From an uncultured Lamprocystis sp. (GTDB lineage: Bacteria > Pseudomonadota > Gammaproteobacteria > Chromatiales > Chromatiaceae): a stretch of 61,063 nucleotides of DNA. This document shows positions 52,755 to 61,063 of the stretch, piece by piece; within the stretch, counting starts at the first letter, position 1; every line of letters begins with the position of its first letter. The stretch spans positions 1 to 61,063 of the forward strand of contig NZ_CAIZIZ010000249.1 in NCBI RefSeq assembly GCF_903933125.1, in the 5' to 3' direction. The notes beneath the pieces are model-generated. The model was not told the DNA's origin, did not search any database, and saw only the letters and a program-made list of their open reading frames with translations. Made by a program: the position numbers and the translations under genes.

Positions 52755-53779
52755 CGCTGCGACCGTTGCCGATGGCGCTGATGCTCTTGCTCGCGGCCGC
52801 CGGACCAGGGTCCGCCGCCGACCCCGAACCCGATGCCGCAGGCGCGACCCCGCGGGTCTCCTGTGATCTGCTCGATGTTCGCACCGACGCACCGCGCACC
52901 GCGCCCCCTGCCGCCTGGGCTCCCCCTCAAGGCGGTGGACCGGCCATTCGCCGGATCGGCGGGCCGGGGACCGTCCCGGCCGGCAACGGCGGTTTCCTCA
53001 AGGTCGGTCGGGGACCGGGGCAGGTCATGCCGGCCGCACTGGAACTCGGGCCGCGCAGTGTGAGCGTACCCCCAGGCACCACGGCCTTGGTCGAGATTGC
53101 CATCGATCACTTGAACCGCATCGTCACCCCCTTCCAGAATCCGGTGGTCCATACCGTCTCCCCGGCGAGCACCAGTGTCAACGGCCGCGTGGTCTACGTG
53201 GCCACTGCGACCGAAGAACCCGTGGCCCTCTACATCGGCGATGGCCCGAGCAGCGACCTGGCGCTGTCCCTGACCCTGGCCCCGCGCGCGATCCCGCCGC
53301 GCGAAATCCGCCTCACTGTTCCGGGCTACCGGGGCAGCGGCAACGCGATCGCCGGCACGGCCCCCGAGACCGTCGGCCCGCCAACAGTGTTGCCAGGTCT
53401 GCCGAGCGGGCTCGGCGGCAACCAACCCTATGTCGAAACGATCGCCGATCTGCTGCGGGCGATGGCCCAACGCCGCCTGCCGGCCGGCTACCAGGTGCAG
53501 AAGGGCGGGGGCCTCAAGGCCCGATGCGCCCCCGGACTCAAGATCACCAACACCCAACTGACGCAAGGACTGACCGCCAGCGTCCTCACGGTCGGGGTCC
53601 GCAATGGCGGGGCAGGGACCATCCCGGCCAACGCATCCGCCTGCGCCGTGGACAAGCACAGCGTCGCCGCGGTCGGCGCCTGGCCGCTCAAGACCCTGGC
53701 ACCGGGCCAGGAAACAGAGATCTTTCTGGTGCTCCATGCGGGCGCCGTCGCGGCCGATCCGCTCGGTAAACCCCAGTGA
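52751..53779 (+). CDS. traK: TraK, secretin-like outer-membrane transfer protein
   Basis: The 342-residue product has a signal peptide (MALMLLLAAAGPGSAADPEP region). The N-terminal beta-rich domain has IDHLNRIVTPFQNPVV and the C-terminal domain ends in PLKTLAPGQETEIFLVL, matching the TraK (VirB9-like) family. It forms the outer-membrane core with TraB and TraV. Confidence 0.9.
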   Translation: MTLRPLPMALMLLLAAAGPGSAADPEPDAAGATPRVSCDLLDVRTDAPRTAPPAAWAPPQGGGPAIRRIGGPGTVPAGNGGFLKVGRGPGQVMPAALELGPRSVSVPPGTTALVEIAIDHLNRIVTPFQNPVVHTVSPASTSVNGRVVYVATATEEPVALYIGDGPSSDLALSLTLAPRAIPPREIRLTVPGYRGSGNAIAGTAPETVGPPTVLPGLPSGLGGNQPYVETIADLLRAMAQRRLPAGYQVQKGGGLKARCAPGLKITNTQLTQGLTASVLTVGVRNGGAGTIPANASACAVDKHSVAAVGAWPLKTLAPGQETEIFLVLHAGAVAADPLGKPQ

Positions 53780-55047
53780 TGCACCTGAGTGCCCGCTGGG
53801 CGTCACTGTCCCCCGATGTCCAGCGCGCGGTGACCTGGGGTGCCGGGGTCGCTCTGCTGTTCGGCATCGCCGCCATCGCGGTCCTCACCGCCGCGCCGCG
53901 CCAACCGGTGGCCAGTCCGCAGGAGACACTGGTCCGCAACCTCCTGACCGACACCGATCCCCGGTCGCTGGGCATCGAGGGCCTGGCCGCCCGATTGGAA
54001 CGGATGGAGCGCCACCTGGATGCTGTTGCCCAACAGGCGGCCAAGGCCGCCGCGACACCGCCGGAGGCCGCTGCGCTCACCGACACCGTGGATGAGCCGC
54101 GTCGTCAGGAACTCGACGCACTGAAGGTGCAACTCGATGCGCTCCAGCGTCAGGTGACTGCGGCCAAGCACACCGCGCCACCGACTCCACCGCCCGCGGC
54201 GCGGATCAACGAGCCAACATCGACCCCGCCGCCCCCCGTGGCTCCGATCGCCCCGCCGCGTGCTGAGCGCCCCCTCGACCAGTTGTTCACGCCGCCCAGC
54301 GCGCCCGTCCTCCCGGCGTCCGGTGCCCCACGCCCCCCGGCCCGCCCGCTGGAGATTCGCGTCGTCAGTGCCCCGGCCCCGGAGGACAGGACACCGGCAG
54401 CCACCCCGCCGCAGGACGCCCTCTTCATCCCCGCCGGCGCCATCCTCAGCGGTGTCCTGCTCAATGGCCTGGACGCCCCAACCGGGCAAGGTGCCCGCAA
54501 AGACCCGACCCCGGCGCTGCTGCGCATCAAGCACGACGCCATCCTCCCCAACCGCTTCCGCGCCGACGTGAAAGAGTGCTTCGTCATCGTCGGCGGCTTT
54601 GGCGACCTGGGGTCGGAACGCGCCCTGCTGCGCAGCGAGACCCTGACCTGCGTGCGCACCGACGGCGGCGTGATCGAAGTCCCGCTCGACGCCTACGCGG
54701 TGGGCGAGGACGGCAAGGTGGGCGTGCGCGGCCGACTGGTCAGCAAACAGGGTGCGTTGCTTGCCAAGGCGCTGCAGGCCGGGTTCCTGACGTCGTTTGC
54801 CAAGGTCTTCACCCAGGTCCCGAGCATCCCGATCAGCACCGGGGGCACCCAGATGCAATTCCAGTCGATGTTCACGCCCCAGGCCGCGGCGGCAGGGGCG
54901 GCTGGTGGGGTGGGTGGTGCCATGGATCGGTTGGCGGATTACTACATGGAGATGGCGGAGCAGACCTTTCCGGTGCTGGAGGTCGATGCAGGACGGGCGG
55001 TGGAGTTGATTGTGAACAAGGGGGTTTCTTTGCGGTTGGCGAGGTGA
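53779..55047 (+). CDS. traB: TraB, VirB10-like transfer channel protein
   Basis: The 422-residue product has an N-terminal cytoplasmic stub, one membrane helix (LLFGIAAIAVLTAA), a coiled-coil and proline-rich periplasmic stretch, and a VirB10-type C-terminal domain (FIPAGAILSGVLLNGLDAPTG, CFVIVGGFGDLGSERALLR, TDGGVIEVPLDAYAVGEDGKVGVRG). The ATG at 53779 shares its A with the traK stop; a GTG at 53776 is one codon upstream. traV, expected next, is not found here; the following genes are accessory. Confidence 0.93.
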   Translation: MHLSARWASLSPDVQRAVTWGAGVALLFGIAAIAVLTAAPRQPVASPQETLVRNLLTDTDPRSLGIEGLAARLERMERHLDAVAQQAAKAAATPPEAAALTDTVDEPRRQELDALKVQLDALQRQVTAAKHTAPPTPPPAARINEPTSTPPPPVAPIAPPRAERPLDQLFTPPSAPVLPASGAPRPPARPLEIRVVSAPAPEDRTPAATPPQDALFIPAGAILSGVLLNGLDAPTGQGARKDPTPALLRIKHDAILPNRFRADVKECFVIVGGFGDLGSERALLRSETLTCVRTDGGVIEVPLDAYAVGEDGKVGVRGRLVSKQGALLAKALQAGFLTSFAKVFTQVPSIPISTGGTQMQFQSMFTPQAAAAGAAGGVGGAMDRLADYYMEMAEQTFPVLEVDAGRAVELIVNKGVSLRLAR

Positions 55048-55542
55048 GGGACTGCTGCGAGTCCGAAGGTTCTTTGACCGTGCAGTCTCGTGACTCTTGT
55101 CACGCATGTGGGTATAAGTGCCCGCGGTGCGGGTCGGTGCTAGCGGAGATCGGCTTAGCCACCTTGTTGGCTATGCGCACAGCGACCAGGAGGCTGCGGT
55201 TAAGTACATTTATCATTTCGTGCCAGAACGTCCTGTCGGACATAGCGCTACAACTACCCGATTACCCAAGCCCCTCGGTATAGAGGGGTTGTCCAGGCCC
55301 CATAAGCGCGGATCACTGCGGCGAAGCTATCCACCTGCGCCTAACCGCTCGCGAGTCGGTAAGACCAGTCGTCACGCGGTCTGACCTGGAGGAAACCTGC
55401 ACGACTCGGGTAAGTTGCGGACGGGCGCCGTCCAGGGGACGCCTTTGTTGTGCTCGCGCACGGTCATTGAGTGACCTCCCGGATATCCAAACGCAGCCCG
55501 GCAATGAACTCGATCAAGCAACCTTGCCCGAGGGGAGCATCG
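55048..55542. other. intergenic region after traB, no gene seen
   Basis: The 495 bases contain only short shadow-like frames on both strands. It is the second transfer-cargo junction in the window. Confidence 0.4.
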
Positions 55543-56199
55543 TCAAGACCCAAAAACCGTAAAGTACGCGAAGACGATTGAAACCGGAATAACAACGCCG
55601 ACCAGGACTCCGAACGTAAACTCGCCCCATGGATGCCAGCGCCTATTTGATTCAGGATTCGTTGCTCGATCAGGCTGCTCCCACAATTTGACCAGATAAG
55701 ACAAGTCTTCCGCACAAACGAGCTTGACCCCCCCTTTCGCCAGTCGGTCTAAACCATTGGCATCGTCCGTGCGATTTGCCTGCGGGTAGACAAAAATTGA
55801 GTCTTTGGGAAGAAATGTGATCGCGAGGGCAACCTTGTCCGGGAAACGATCAACCGCCCCTATTTTTCCCTTATTGTTAATGATCCCTGTCGCGCAGAGC
55901 GTGAGTTCTGAGACAGCCTCCATTGAAAATCTTGCACGCTTGTCCGCCAAAGCAAGAGCCAGTCCAAAGGACAGGCCGTCGAAGTCGTCGTCGTCCAGCC
56001 GAATGACTACGTCGGTATCCAAGGACTCGATGCCCTCCCCGTCGCGGCTATAACTCAGGACACGCTTGACTTGCGCCAGCTTCCTGTCGGATGCGCAACT
56101 GCGCATCCCGTTGCGGCGATCGGGATAGGCAACGACCTGGACGCGGTTCATGCGGGGCGTCGGACCACAGGTTGGGAAAAAGACCTCGGACTGCTGCAT
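55543..56199 (-). CDS. Lon/S16-protease-like domain with C-terminal membrane anchor
   Basis: The product of about 218 residues has a middle part (FDGLSFGLALALADKRARFSMEAVSELTLCATGIINNKGKIGAVDRFPDKVALAITFLPKDSIFVYP) laid out like the S16 proteolytic domain of Lon, though the catalytic-serine context is altered. It ends in a membrane helix (FTFGVLVGVVIPVSIVFAYFTVF). I chose the ATG at 56199, 20 bases after the upstream gene; an ATG at 56151 is also possible. It may be an inactive ligand-binding version. Co-directional with two genes upstream. Confidence 0.6.
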   Translation of the reverse strand: MQQSEVFFPTCGPTPRMNRVQVVAYPDRRNGMRSCASDRKLAQVKRVLSYSRDGEGIESLDTDVVIRLDDDDFDGLSFGLALALADKRARFSMEAVSELTLCATGIINNKGKIGAVDRFPDKVALAITFLPKDSIFVYPQANRTDDANGLDRLAKGGVKLVCAEDLSYLVKLWEQPDRATNPESNRRWHPWGEFTFGVLVGVVIPVSIVFAYFTVFGS

Positions 56200-56219
56200 T
56201 GGTGCTGGGCGCAACGGTG

Positions 56220-56780
56220 TCAAGCAGGCTCGATGACGAGGCGGCTTGTTGCCAATCGATCGACCGGGGAGCCACCGAGCAACCAAGGCGCACTCAACTC
56301 TCCATCCGCGTCCGGGGACCCCTGAAGCCAAGTCGCCCCTTGCTCGTCTCGCACCCGCAGCGGCGAACCGGCAAACCCGGCAACCAGCCGGGCAGCGAGC
56401 CTCAGGTGCAGCATCCACTCTTGGCCCGCGGGGTCCAGCGGCAGCAGCGTGAGCGTGAAATCCTGATTGGATAGGGTCACCGGCTCGATGGGGCCGCCGG
56501 CCGCCGCCTGTAGCATCAGGCCGTCATCCGCCGCCGACTCCTTCCACTGCAAGATCTGCTCGGCGCGCCGTACCTCGGCGAGAAACCTCAGTCGGTCGCG
56601 TGCCGCTGGTGATCGCAGCAAGGCGGCGCGCTCTCGATCATCGAATCCCCGACGGCCGGACAATACCTCGGCCGTCCGCTCCACGGTTGGCTCCGGGTTT
56701 GGTTCGGCGAAGGCGACCGGCTCCGCTTGGCCCTTGAGGGTCCAGGCCAAGATCCTGGTGAGTTGTGCGCGTGGTTTCAT
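56220..56780 (-). CDS. hypothetical protein between sigma-like and Lon-like genes
   Basis: The 186-residue soluble product starts MKPRAQLTRILAWTLKGQAE after GGAGTGATTTTTG. Its C-terminal half is beta-rich with several Leu-rich strands, resembling a small accessory domain. I do not recognise the family. It starts six bases after the sigma-like gene stop and is probably part of one operon with it and the Lon-like gene. It could be a regulator or anchor partner of the sigma-like protein, but this is only a guess. Confidence 0.6.
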   Translation of the reverse strand: MKPRAQLTRILAWTLKGQAEPVAFAEPNPEPTVERTAEVLSGRRGFDDRERAALLRSPAARDRLRFLAEVRRAEQILQWKESAADDGLMLQAAAGGPIEPVTLSNQDFTLTLLPLDPAGQEWMLHLRLAARLVAGFAGSPLRVRDEQGATWLQGSPDADGELSAPWLLGGSPVDRLATSRLVIEPA

Positions 56781-56786
56781 CAAAAA

Positions 56787-57653
56787 TCACTCCTTAGCGT
56801 CCGCCTCATCGCCGCAAAGACACGCAAGCAGCCTGTTTCGCGCCTTCGCCGCCCGTTTGCGCATGGCCTCCCGGCCGACGCCATAGTGCCGAAAATAGGC
56901 GTCGTCGTTGAGGAATACCGGCTCGTCCGAGAGGCCAAGGGCAATGGACATCGCCTCATGTAAGTCCTTGGGGAGGAGGGCCAGGCATTGTTCGAGTTGG
57001 ATCCAGGTCTCCGGCGAGCAGATCTCCCCGAGCATCAGTGTCTCATCCCAGGGGTCCTCGGTGACGGCGGTCGCGGCCTGCGATTCGTAGAGGTACTCCA
57101 GGATCTTGGTCGGCGTCGCCGGCAACTGCTTCGTAAGGTTCGATCGGCGGACCTCCAACGCCATATCCGCGGCCAGCTCCGCTAGACTGCCGTAGCGGCT
57201 CGGTGGGCTCGCCGCGGCCTTGCGTTGGGTCAGATCCTTCGCCATCCGCTCCAAGCGCCGACGCGCCTGGAGCACATGGGTCCCATGCCCGCCGGCGTAC
57301 CCGTCCAACTCATCCATCTTGCGTTTGAGAAACTGGCTCAAGGTATTCCAGAGCACCGAATCGACCCGCGACTCCAGATCCAACCGCCAGGCCCGGCATA
57401 ACTCCGCCAAGGATGGCGCCACCGCGGCCCCGCACCCGTCCGCGTCCCGCAACAGGGCCATCGCCATGGCCTCACGGCCATCGCGGTTTCCCGTGGCCCG
57501 GATCGTCCCCTCCAAGCACTGCCGCAGGGCGCCGAACCACCGGTCAAGGGTGCTGACCAAGCCGTCGCCCGCCGGGCACAGCGCCGCCAACAAGTCATCC
57601 TTGTGCGCGAGGCACAACCTGCGGACCAGCCGCAGCATCTCCCACCGCTCCAT
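56787..57653 (-). CDS. ECF sigma factor-like regulator
   Basis: The 288-residue product is helical and ends in CLALLPKDLHEAMSIALGLSDEP...YFRHYGVGREAMRKRAAKARNRLLACL, which looks like a sigma region 4 helix-turn-helix. The first part would hold a region 2-like domain. I prefer the ATG at 57653; the frame also offers an ATG at 57740 that overlaps the start codon of the divergent 466-aa gene. It heads a three-gene minus-strand set. Confidence 0.55.
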   Translation of the reverse strand: MERWEMLRLVRRLCLAHKDDLLAALCPAGDGLVSTLDRWFGALRQCLEGTIRATGNRDGREAMAMALLRDADGCGAAVAPSLAELCRAWRLDLESRVDSVLWNTLSQFLKRKMDELDGYAGGHGTHVLQARRRLERMAKDLTQRKAAASPPSRYGSLAELAADMALEVRRSNLTKQLPATPTKILEYLYESQAATAVTEDPWDETLMLGEICSPETWIQLEQCLALLPKDLHEAMSIALGLSDEPVFLNDDAYFRHYGVGREAMRKRAAKARNRLLACLCGDEADAKE

Positions 57654-57738
57654 CCCCTGATAGACTAACGGACTTTCCAAGTGCCTGGCTCCGCAACGCT
57701 CGGTTGAATCATGGTCGTGAATTCTCGGTGGATCGGAC

Positions 57739-59139
57739 ATGAACCCCAACGATCTTTCGCGCATCCCAAGTCGCGTCCCTGACCCGCGGCCGAGCCCCTG
57801 GTTCAGGCGGGGACTCATCTTCGGGATCGTCCTGGGGTTGGCGCCCGCGTACTGGATGTTGATCCATCCACCCACCGTCCGCGTTTGGGCCAACAAGGTC
57901 ACTGAGCCGATCAAGCCACAAGGCAACACGTCCGCGCAAGCTTGCACGGACCTCGGCGCAAAGGCAACGCAACTACGAGGTCTTGCCGAAGGGCGCCAGC
58001 GTTCGCAGGTATTGCTCGGGACCGTCCGTGGGGTTACGCCGCCCCCCGGGAGCGAGCGGACGTCCGGGGGCGCCGACGGTTGGCGCACTTGGGGTCACGA
58101 GCGCGAGACCCAGTCAGCGTGGTGGGACCTGATTGCCGATGCACGCGACTTCGGACGGGCCTGTAACGGCCTCGCGACCGACAATGGCCGCCGACAGGCA
58201 GCATCGCAAACCGGGACAGCGGGGAATTTCTCGGATAGCGAGCACGAAAACACCGCTTTCATCGAAAGTCTGGTCGCGCAACTGAAGGCCGCGATGGACT
58301 ACGCGGCCACTCTGCCGCTACCGACCGCCACGATCAGCGGTCAGGTATCTCCAGGCGAGACTCGATCCAACTTTGGCCAAGGCGGGCTGGCCGCGTCGCC
58401 GACGTTGCCCCACGTCATTGATTGGTGCGATCAATGGGTCTACGGCGTTGGTCCGGTGGTCACCGCGTCGGCGTCCGCCGACTCCGCAGGAGAGCCCTTT
58501 CGCGCGGCGGCAAACCTGGCGCGATCCAACCTCCTTGAGGGGTTGCTTGGCCTGCACGTTGACCCATCGCACGCGCTACGGGACCTGGCCACCGCGAACC
58601 CCGGATTGCGCCGCGGGATGCTACGGCTGGTGAATGCGGGCGAGATCGCTGCCCGGCGTGCCCCCAACGGCGATCTGCTGTGGGTCGAGGCCCGGCTGCC
58701 GCTCAGTGGCAGCAGCGGGCTGATGCCCCTGATTCTGCCGTTCTCCGGCCTGGCATCGTCCCTGCCGCAGCCTGACTCGGCGCGGCCCGAATCCGTCCCT
58801 CCCGCAGACCCAAGCTACTCCGGAATCTTGATCGACGCCCGGGACCTGGCCATCGAGCCGAGCCTCTTTCCGCGGCTTGTGACGCCAACCGGGCATACGA
58901 TCCAGGTTCCCGCGCTGGCCGATCCCAACCGGGTCGCACAACGCGGCTACACCACCTATACCCCGTTCGCGGGCCAGGCGCGGATCTTGGCAGGCGGCAG
59001 CGCCTTGTGGATTCGCCCGACCGCAGTCGTCCGCGCCCCCGGGGAGATCGTGCTGCGCGAGACTGACGCCGAGCGTGTTACGGGCGCCCGAATCGACAGC
59101 CCCCGGCTCAGTCCTGCCCTGATCATACTGACCGACTGA
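57739..59139 (+). CDS. membrane-anchored protein with LPP20-like C-terminal domain
   Basis: The 466-residue product has one N-terminal membrane helix (LIFGIVLGLAPAYWMLI), a long helical middle with a CxxL...C cysteine pair, and a C-terminal domain starting YSGILIDARDLAIEPSLFPRL. The same C-terminal pattern appears in the truncated gene at the right edge (YTALIVDATGIGAQAAMFPRV). Its N-terminus lies in the cytoplasm and the rest in the periplasm. Divergent from the sigma-like gene; GGTGGA precedes the ATG. Confidence 0.7.
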   Translation: MNPNDLSRIPSRVPDPRPSPWFRRGLIFGIVLGLAPAYWMLIHPPTVRVWANKVTEPIKPQGNTSAQACTDLGAKATQLRGLAEGRQRSQVLLGTVRGVTPPPGSERTSGGADGWRTWGHERETQSAWWDLIADARDFGRACNGLATDNGRRQAASQTGTAGNFSDSEHENTAFIESLVAQLKAAMDYAATLPLPTATISGQVSPGETRSNFGQGGLAASPTLPHVIDWCDQWVYGVGPVVTASASADSAGEPFRAAANLARSNLLEGLLGLHVDPSHALRDLATANPGLRRGMLRLVNAGEIAARRAPNGDLLWVEARLPLSGSSGLMPLILPFSGLASSLPQPDSARPESVPPADPSYSGILIDARDLAIEPSLFPRLVTPTGHTIQVPALADPNRVAQRGYTTYTPFAGQARILAGGSALWIRPTAVVRAPGEIVLRETDAERVTGARIDSPRLSPALIILTD

Positions 59140-59341
59140 TGTCATCGGCACGACCAGATTACTGACGACGGCCCTCCTCGGGCGCGACTTCTTCTGCGTC
59201 GCTGCGTCCCATTTCCAGCGCCTTCCTTGACCATGAATCCGGTAGACGGTGATACCGCCGTCGCTCGCCCGGACCGGTGATCTGCCTCGCCCGTCCGCCG
59301 TCCCCAACCCGGGTCTTTGGACCCCTCGTGAGGAATTCGTC

Positions 59342-59701
59342 ATGCAAAAAGGTCTCGGAATCGCCGCTCTCGTCATCGCCATCCTGGCCATGTTCATCCC
59401 CTTTGCCGGCACTTGGCTCACCCTGTTGGTCGCGCTATTGGCGGTCTTTGCCTACGGGCCAGGGCTTGGGCTCGGCATCGCCAGTCTCGTCGTCAACGTC
59501 GTCCACATTCTGTTTCTTTCGCCGCTGTTGTGGGCGACCCAGGGCCTTGCATCGGTGGGCGCGGAGGCGTCTGGCGAGCAGATCGTATTCCTGCCCTGGG
59601 TCTTGATCGGGGCGCAAGTGGCCGCGTTTGCGGTTCTGCTGATCCTCAATGGCCGTCTGGTGCGGCCCGCAACCGCGACGGGCACATCCCTCGGGCAGTA
59701 A
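59342..59701 (+). CDS. small multi-pass membrane protein
   Basis: The 119-residue product starts MQKGLGIAALVIAILAMFIP after GAGGAATTCGTC and has three to four membrane helices, with an amphipathic loop before the last. It is not recognised as a family with known function. A hairpin follows just after its stop. Confidence 0.75.
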   Translation: MQKGLGIAALVIAILAMFIPFAGTWLTLLVALLAVFAYGPGLGLGIASLVVNVVHILFLSPLLWATQGLASVGAEASGEQIVFLPWVLIGAQVAAFAVLLILNGRLVRPATATGTSLGQ

Positions 59702-59716
59702 TGTCAGGTAGATCAC

Positions 59717-59747
59717 GGCCCCCCGCGGAGCCTATCCGCCGGGGGCC
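59717..59747 (+). terminator. hairpin after the small membrane-protein gene
   Basis: GGCCCCCCGCGG pairs with CCGCCGGGGGCC around a 7-base loop, with one imperfection. No T tract follows, so termination is likely but unproven. Confidence 0.5.
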
Positions 59748-60271
59748 GACGCTAACATTAGTGACGCAGGTCATTCAGCTGTCGAGCGACTTCAAGTATG
59801 CTCGGGCGCAAAGAATAACGGGTCGCTGGCGTGTGCGGCGATCCTCTTGGCATAGGACGCGACCGGCGGGAATCGCAGGCATGTACGGAATCGGCGGCAA
59901 ACGCTCGCCTGTTAGGCACCGTTTTAGTTCCTGCGCCCGTGGGTTACGCCACGGTGGCGCGACCTTTCGCTATCTGCACATCACTCCCGCCCGGCTGGGC
60001 GGCTGCCCCTCTCCGGTCCGTGCTCCCGCTGCCTCCTCACTGACCCAAGCGACCCGCGCGGCGTCACAAACCCGCCACTCCGGCTGCCCCCCCCCCCCCC
60101 GCGGAATCCGGCCTAGCCTCGTCCGTCCACTTCGCCCGGTCCAACCGGCTCCCGCAAGAGAAATCGCACCCGCGTCCCAAGGCCGCGGCCTTTCATGTCC
60201 ATTGCTCAAATGAGCGGGGCGCACCGCCCCGCCATGTCCTCGATATCGCCTACACCACCGGAGGCATCCCC
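59748..60271. other. intergenic region with a poly-C tract
   Basis: No gene is supported in this stretch. It includes a run of 14 C at 60087-60100, about 170 bases before the start of the right-edge gene. Confidence 0.5.
60087..60100. repeat. homopolymeric C14 tract
   Basis: Fourteen consecutive C residues; such tracts slip readily. Located in the upstream region of the truncated gene that starts at 60272. Confidence 0.9.
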
Positions 60272-61063
60272 ATGACCCGCCCAGCCCGAACCCTTTCCGC
60301 CCTGCTGCTGCCCGCCGGCCTCCTGTTCGCCCTCGGCGCTTGGGCCGCAGACCCGCCAACCCCAGTCCCAGTGCCAGTGCCAGCCAAGGCAGGCGAGGCC
60401 GCGCCCGCCGTCGCCAGCCCCGCCCCTGCCGAGGCAGGGCCGGCCCTGGGTGCCGCACCGACCCAGATGGTCAAGCCAGTCTCCAGTCTGCAAGACGAGA
60501 TGCTCGGCGGCATCGACTGGGAGCACAACATGGTCTACGCCGTCGGCGACGGCGTCCCACCCGCCAACGCCGTCAGCCCGGCTCAGGCACGGGTGCGAGC
60601 GAAGCGCGCGGCCACCGACGAGGCCATGGCCGGCCTGCTGGAGGCCATACAGGCGGTGCGTGTCGATGCCGAGTCCACCACCCGCGACTTCATTAACGAG
60701 AGCCGCGCCGTCAACACCGCCGTCTCTGGCCTGATCCGCAATGCGGAGACCGTCGAACTGCGTCAGGCCGAGGATGGCAGCTATCAGATCAAGATGCGCA
60801 TGCCCATCAATGACCAAAACGGCCTGAGCAGCACCCTCCTGCCGTTGGTCCTGAACCAGGTCCAAAAAGTCGCCATCGTTACCCGCGTGGTGCGCACTGA
60901 TGCCGCTCCGCCCGCCCAACACGCCGCACCCAAGGCCGCCGCCGCGCCCGCCCCCCTCCAAGACCAACCGCCGGCCGCCCCGACGGCCTATACCGCCCTG
61001 ATCGTCGATGCCACCGGAATCGGCGCCCAGGCCGCCATGTTCCCCCGCGTCCTGGGCCCGACC
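60272..61063 (+). CDS. secreted protein with LPP20-like domain, truncated by the window edge
   Basis: The frame is open from the ATG at 60272 (GGAGG just upstream) to the edge, 264 codons so far. The product has a signal peptide (LLLPAGLLFALGAWAADPP), a PVPVP repeat, a helical domain with RAKRAATDEAMAGLLEAI, and a C-terminal part starting YTALIVDATGIGAQAAMFPRVLGP that matches the C-terminal domain of the 466-aa protein upstream. Proteins of this type are envelope-associated; the real 3' end is unknown. Confidence 0.8.
   Translation, partial: MTRPARTLSALLLPAGLLFALGAWAADPPTPVPVPVPAKAGEAAPAVASPAPAEAGPALGAAPTQMVKPVSSLQDEMLGGIDWEHNMVYAVGDGVPPANAVSPAQARVRAKRAATDEAMAGLLEAIQAVRVDAESTTRDFINESRAVNTAVSGLIRNAETVELRQAEDGSYQIKMRMPINDQNGLSSTLLPLVLNQVQKVAIVTRVVRTDAAPPAQHAAPKAAAAPAPLQDQPPAAPTAYTALIVDATGIGAQAAMFPRVLGPT

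Overview
The window is GC-rich (sampled lines mostly about 65-72% G+C) and looks like part of a large conjugative element, either an integrative and conjugative element (ICE) or a plasmid, in a gammaproteobacterium. A purple sulfur bacterium (Chromatiaceae-like) host is my guess from protein flavour. No rRNA, tRNA, CRISPR array or integrase was seen, so the ends of the element are not in view.

Layout. (1) 1-9.3 kb, minus strand: a BREX phage-defence operon read brxA-brxB-brxC-pglX, followed by a small gene pair that includes a retropepsin-like protease. PglZ and BrxL, if present, lie beyond the left edge. The pglX gene carries two heptanucleotide repeat arrays and a low-GC recognition region. 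(2) 9.3-12.7 kb: a poorly coding, probably decayed stretch with a MITE-like element and a few small genes. (3) 12.7-17.1 kb, plus strand: a phosphorelay cassette of response regulator, HPt protein, periplasmic binding protein and hybrid histidine kinase. (4) 17-27.8 kb, minus strand: parM/parR-like partition genes, a lytic transglycosylase, FlhD/FlhC-like activators, then traF-traH-traG and small genes. TraG ends in a lytic transglycosylase domain. (5) 27.8-28.6 kb: a divergent intergenic region with repeated GGGTAAACGGACCC-like motifs, a candidate oriT and/or centromere. (6) 28.6-34.5 kb, plus strand: mobI-like gene, traI (MobH relaxase), traD (coupling protein), a small gene and a DUF4400 gene. 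(7) 34.5-51.8 kb: a 17-kb cargo block between the DUF4400 gene and traL. (8) 51.9-55.0 kb: traL-traE-traK-traB. (9) 55.5-61 kb: a second accessory set (sigma-like regulator, unknown gene, membrane-anchored Lon/S16-like protein, and two secreted or membrane proteins that share a C-terminal domain).

The transfer gene set and order (traI-traD-DUF4400 / traLEKB / traFHG plus an FlhDC-type activator pair and a MobI-like protein) match the SXT/R391 and IncA/C lineage. The 17-kb cargo sits at the position corresponding to hotspot HS1 (s043-traL) of SXT/R391. Its most interesting content is a three-gene candidate defence system: a 1308-aa NERD nuclease, pseudokinase, kinase and ATPase fusion; a 595-aa protein; and a 1694-aa DptH/HerA-like ATPase with a probable PD-(D/E)XK domain. 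A toxin-antitoxin array is inserted between the first and second genes. No DNA phosphorothioation genes (dndA-E) are visible, so this may be an independent system combining PglW-like and DptFGH-like parts. Together with BREX, the element carries at least two large anti-phage modules.
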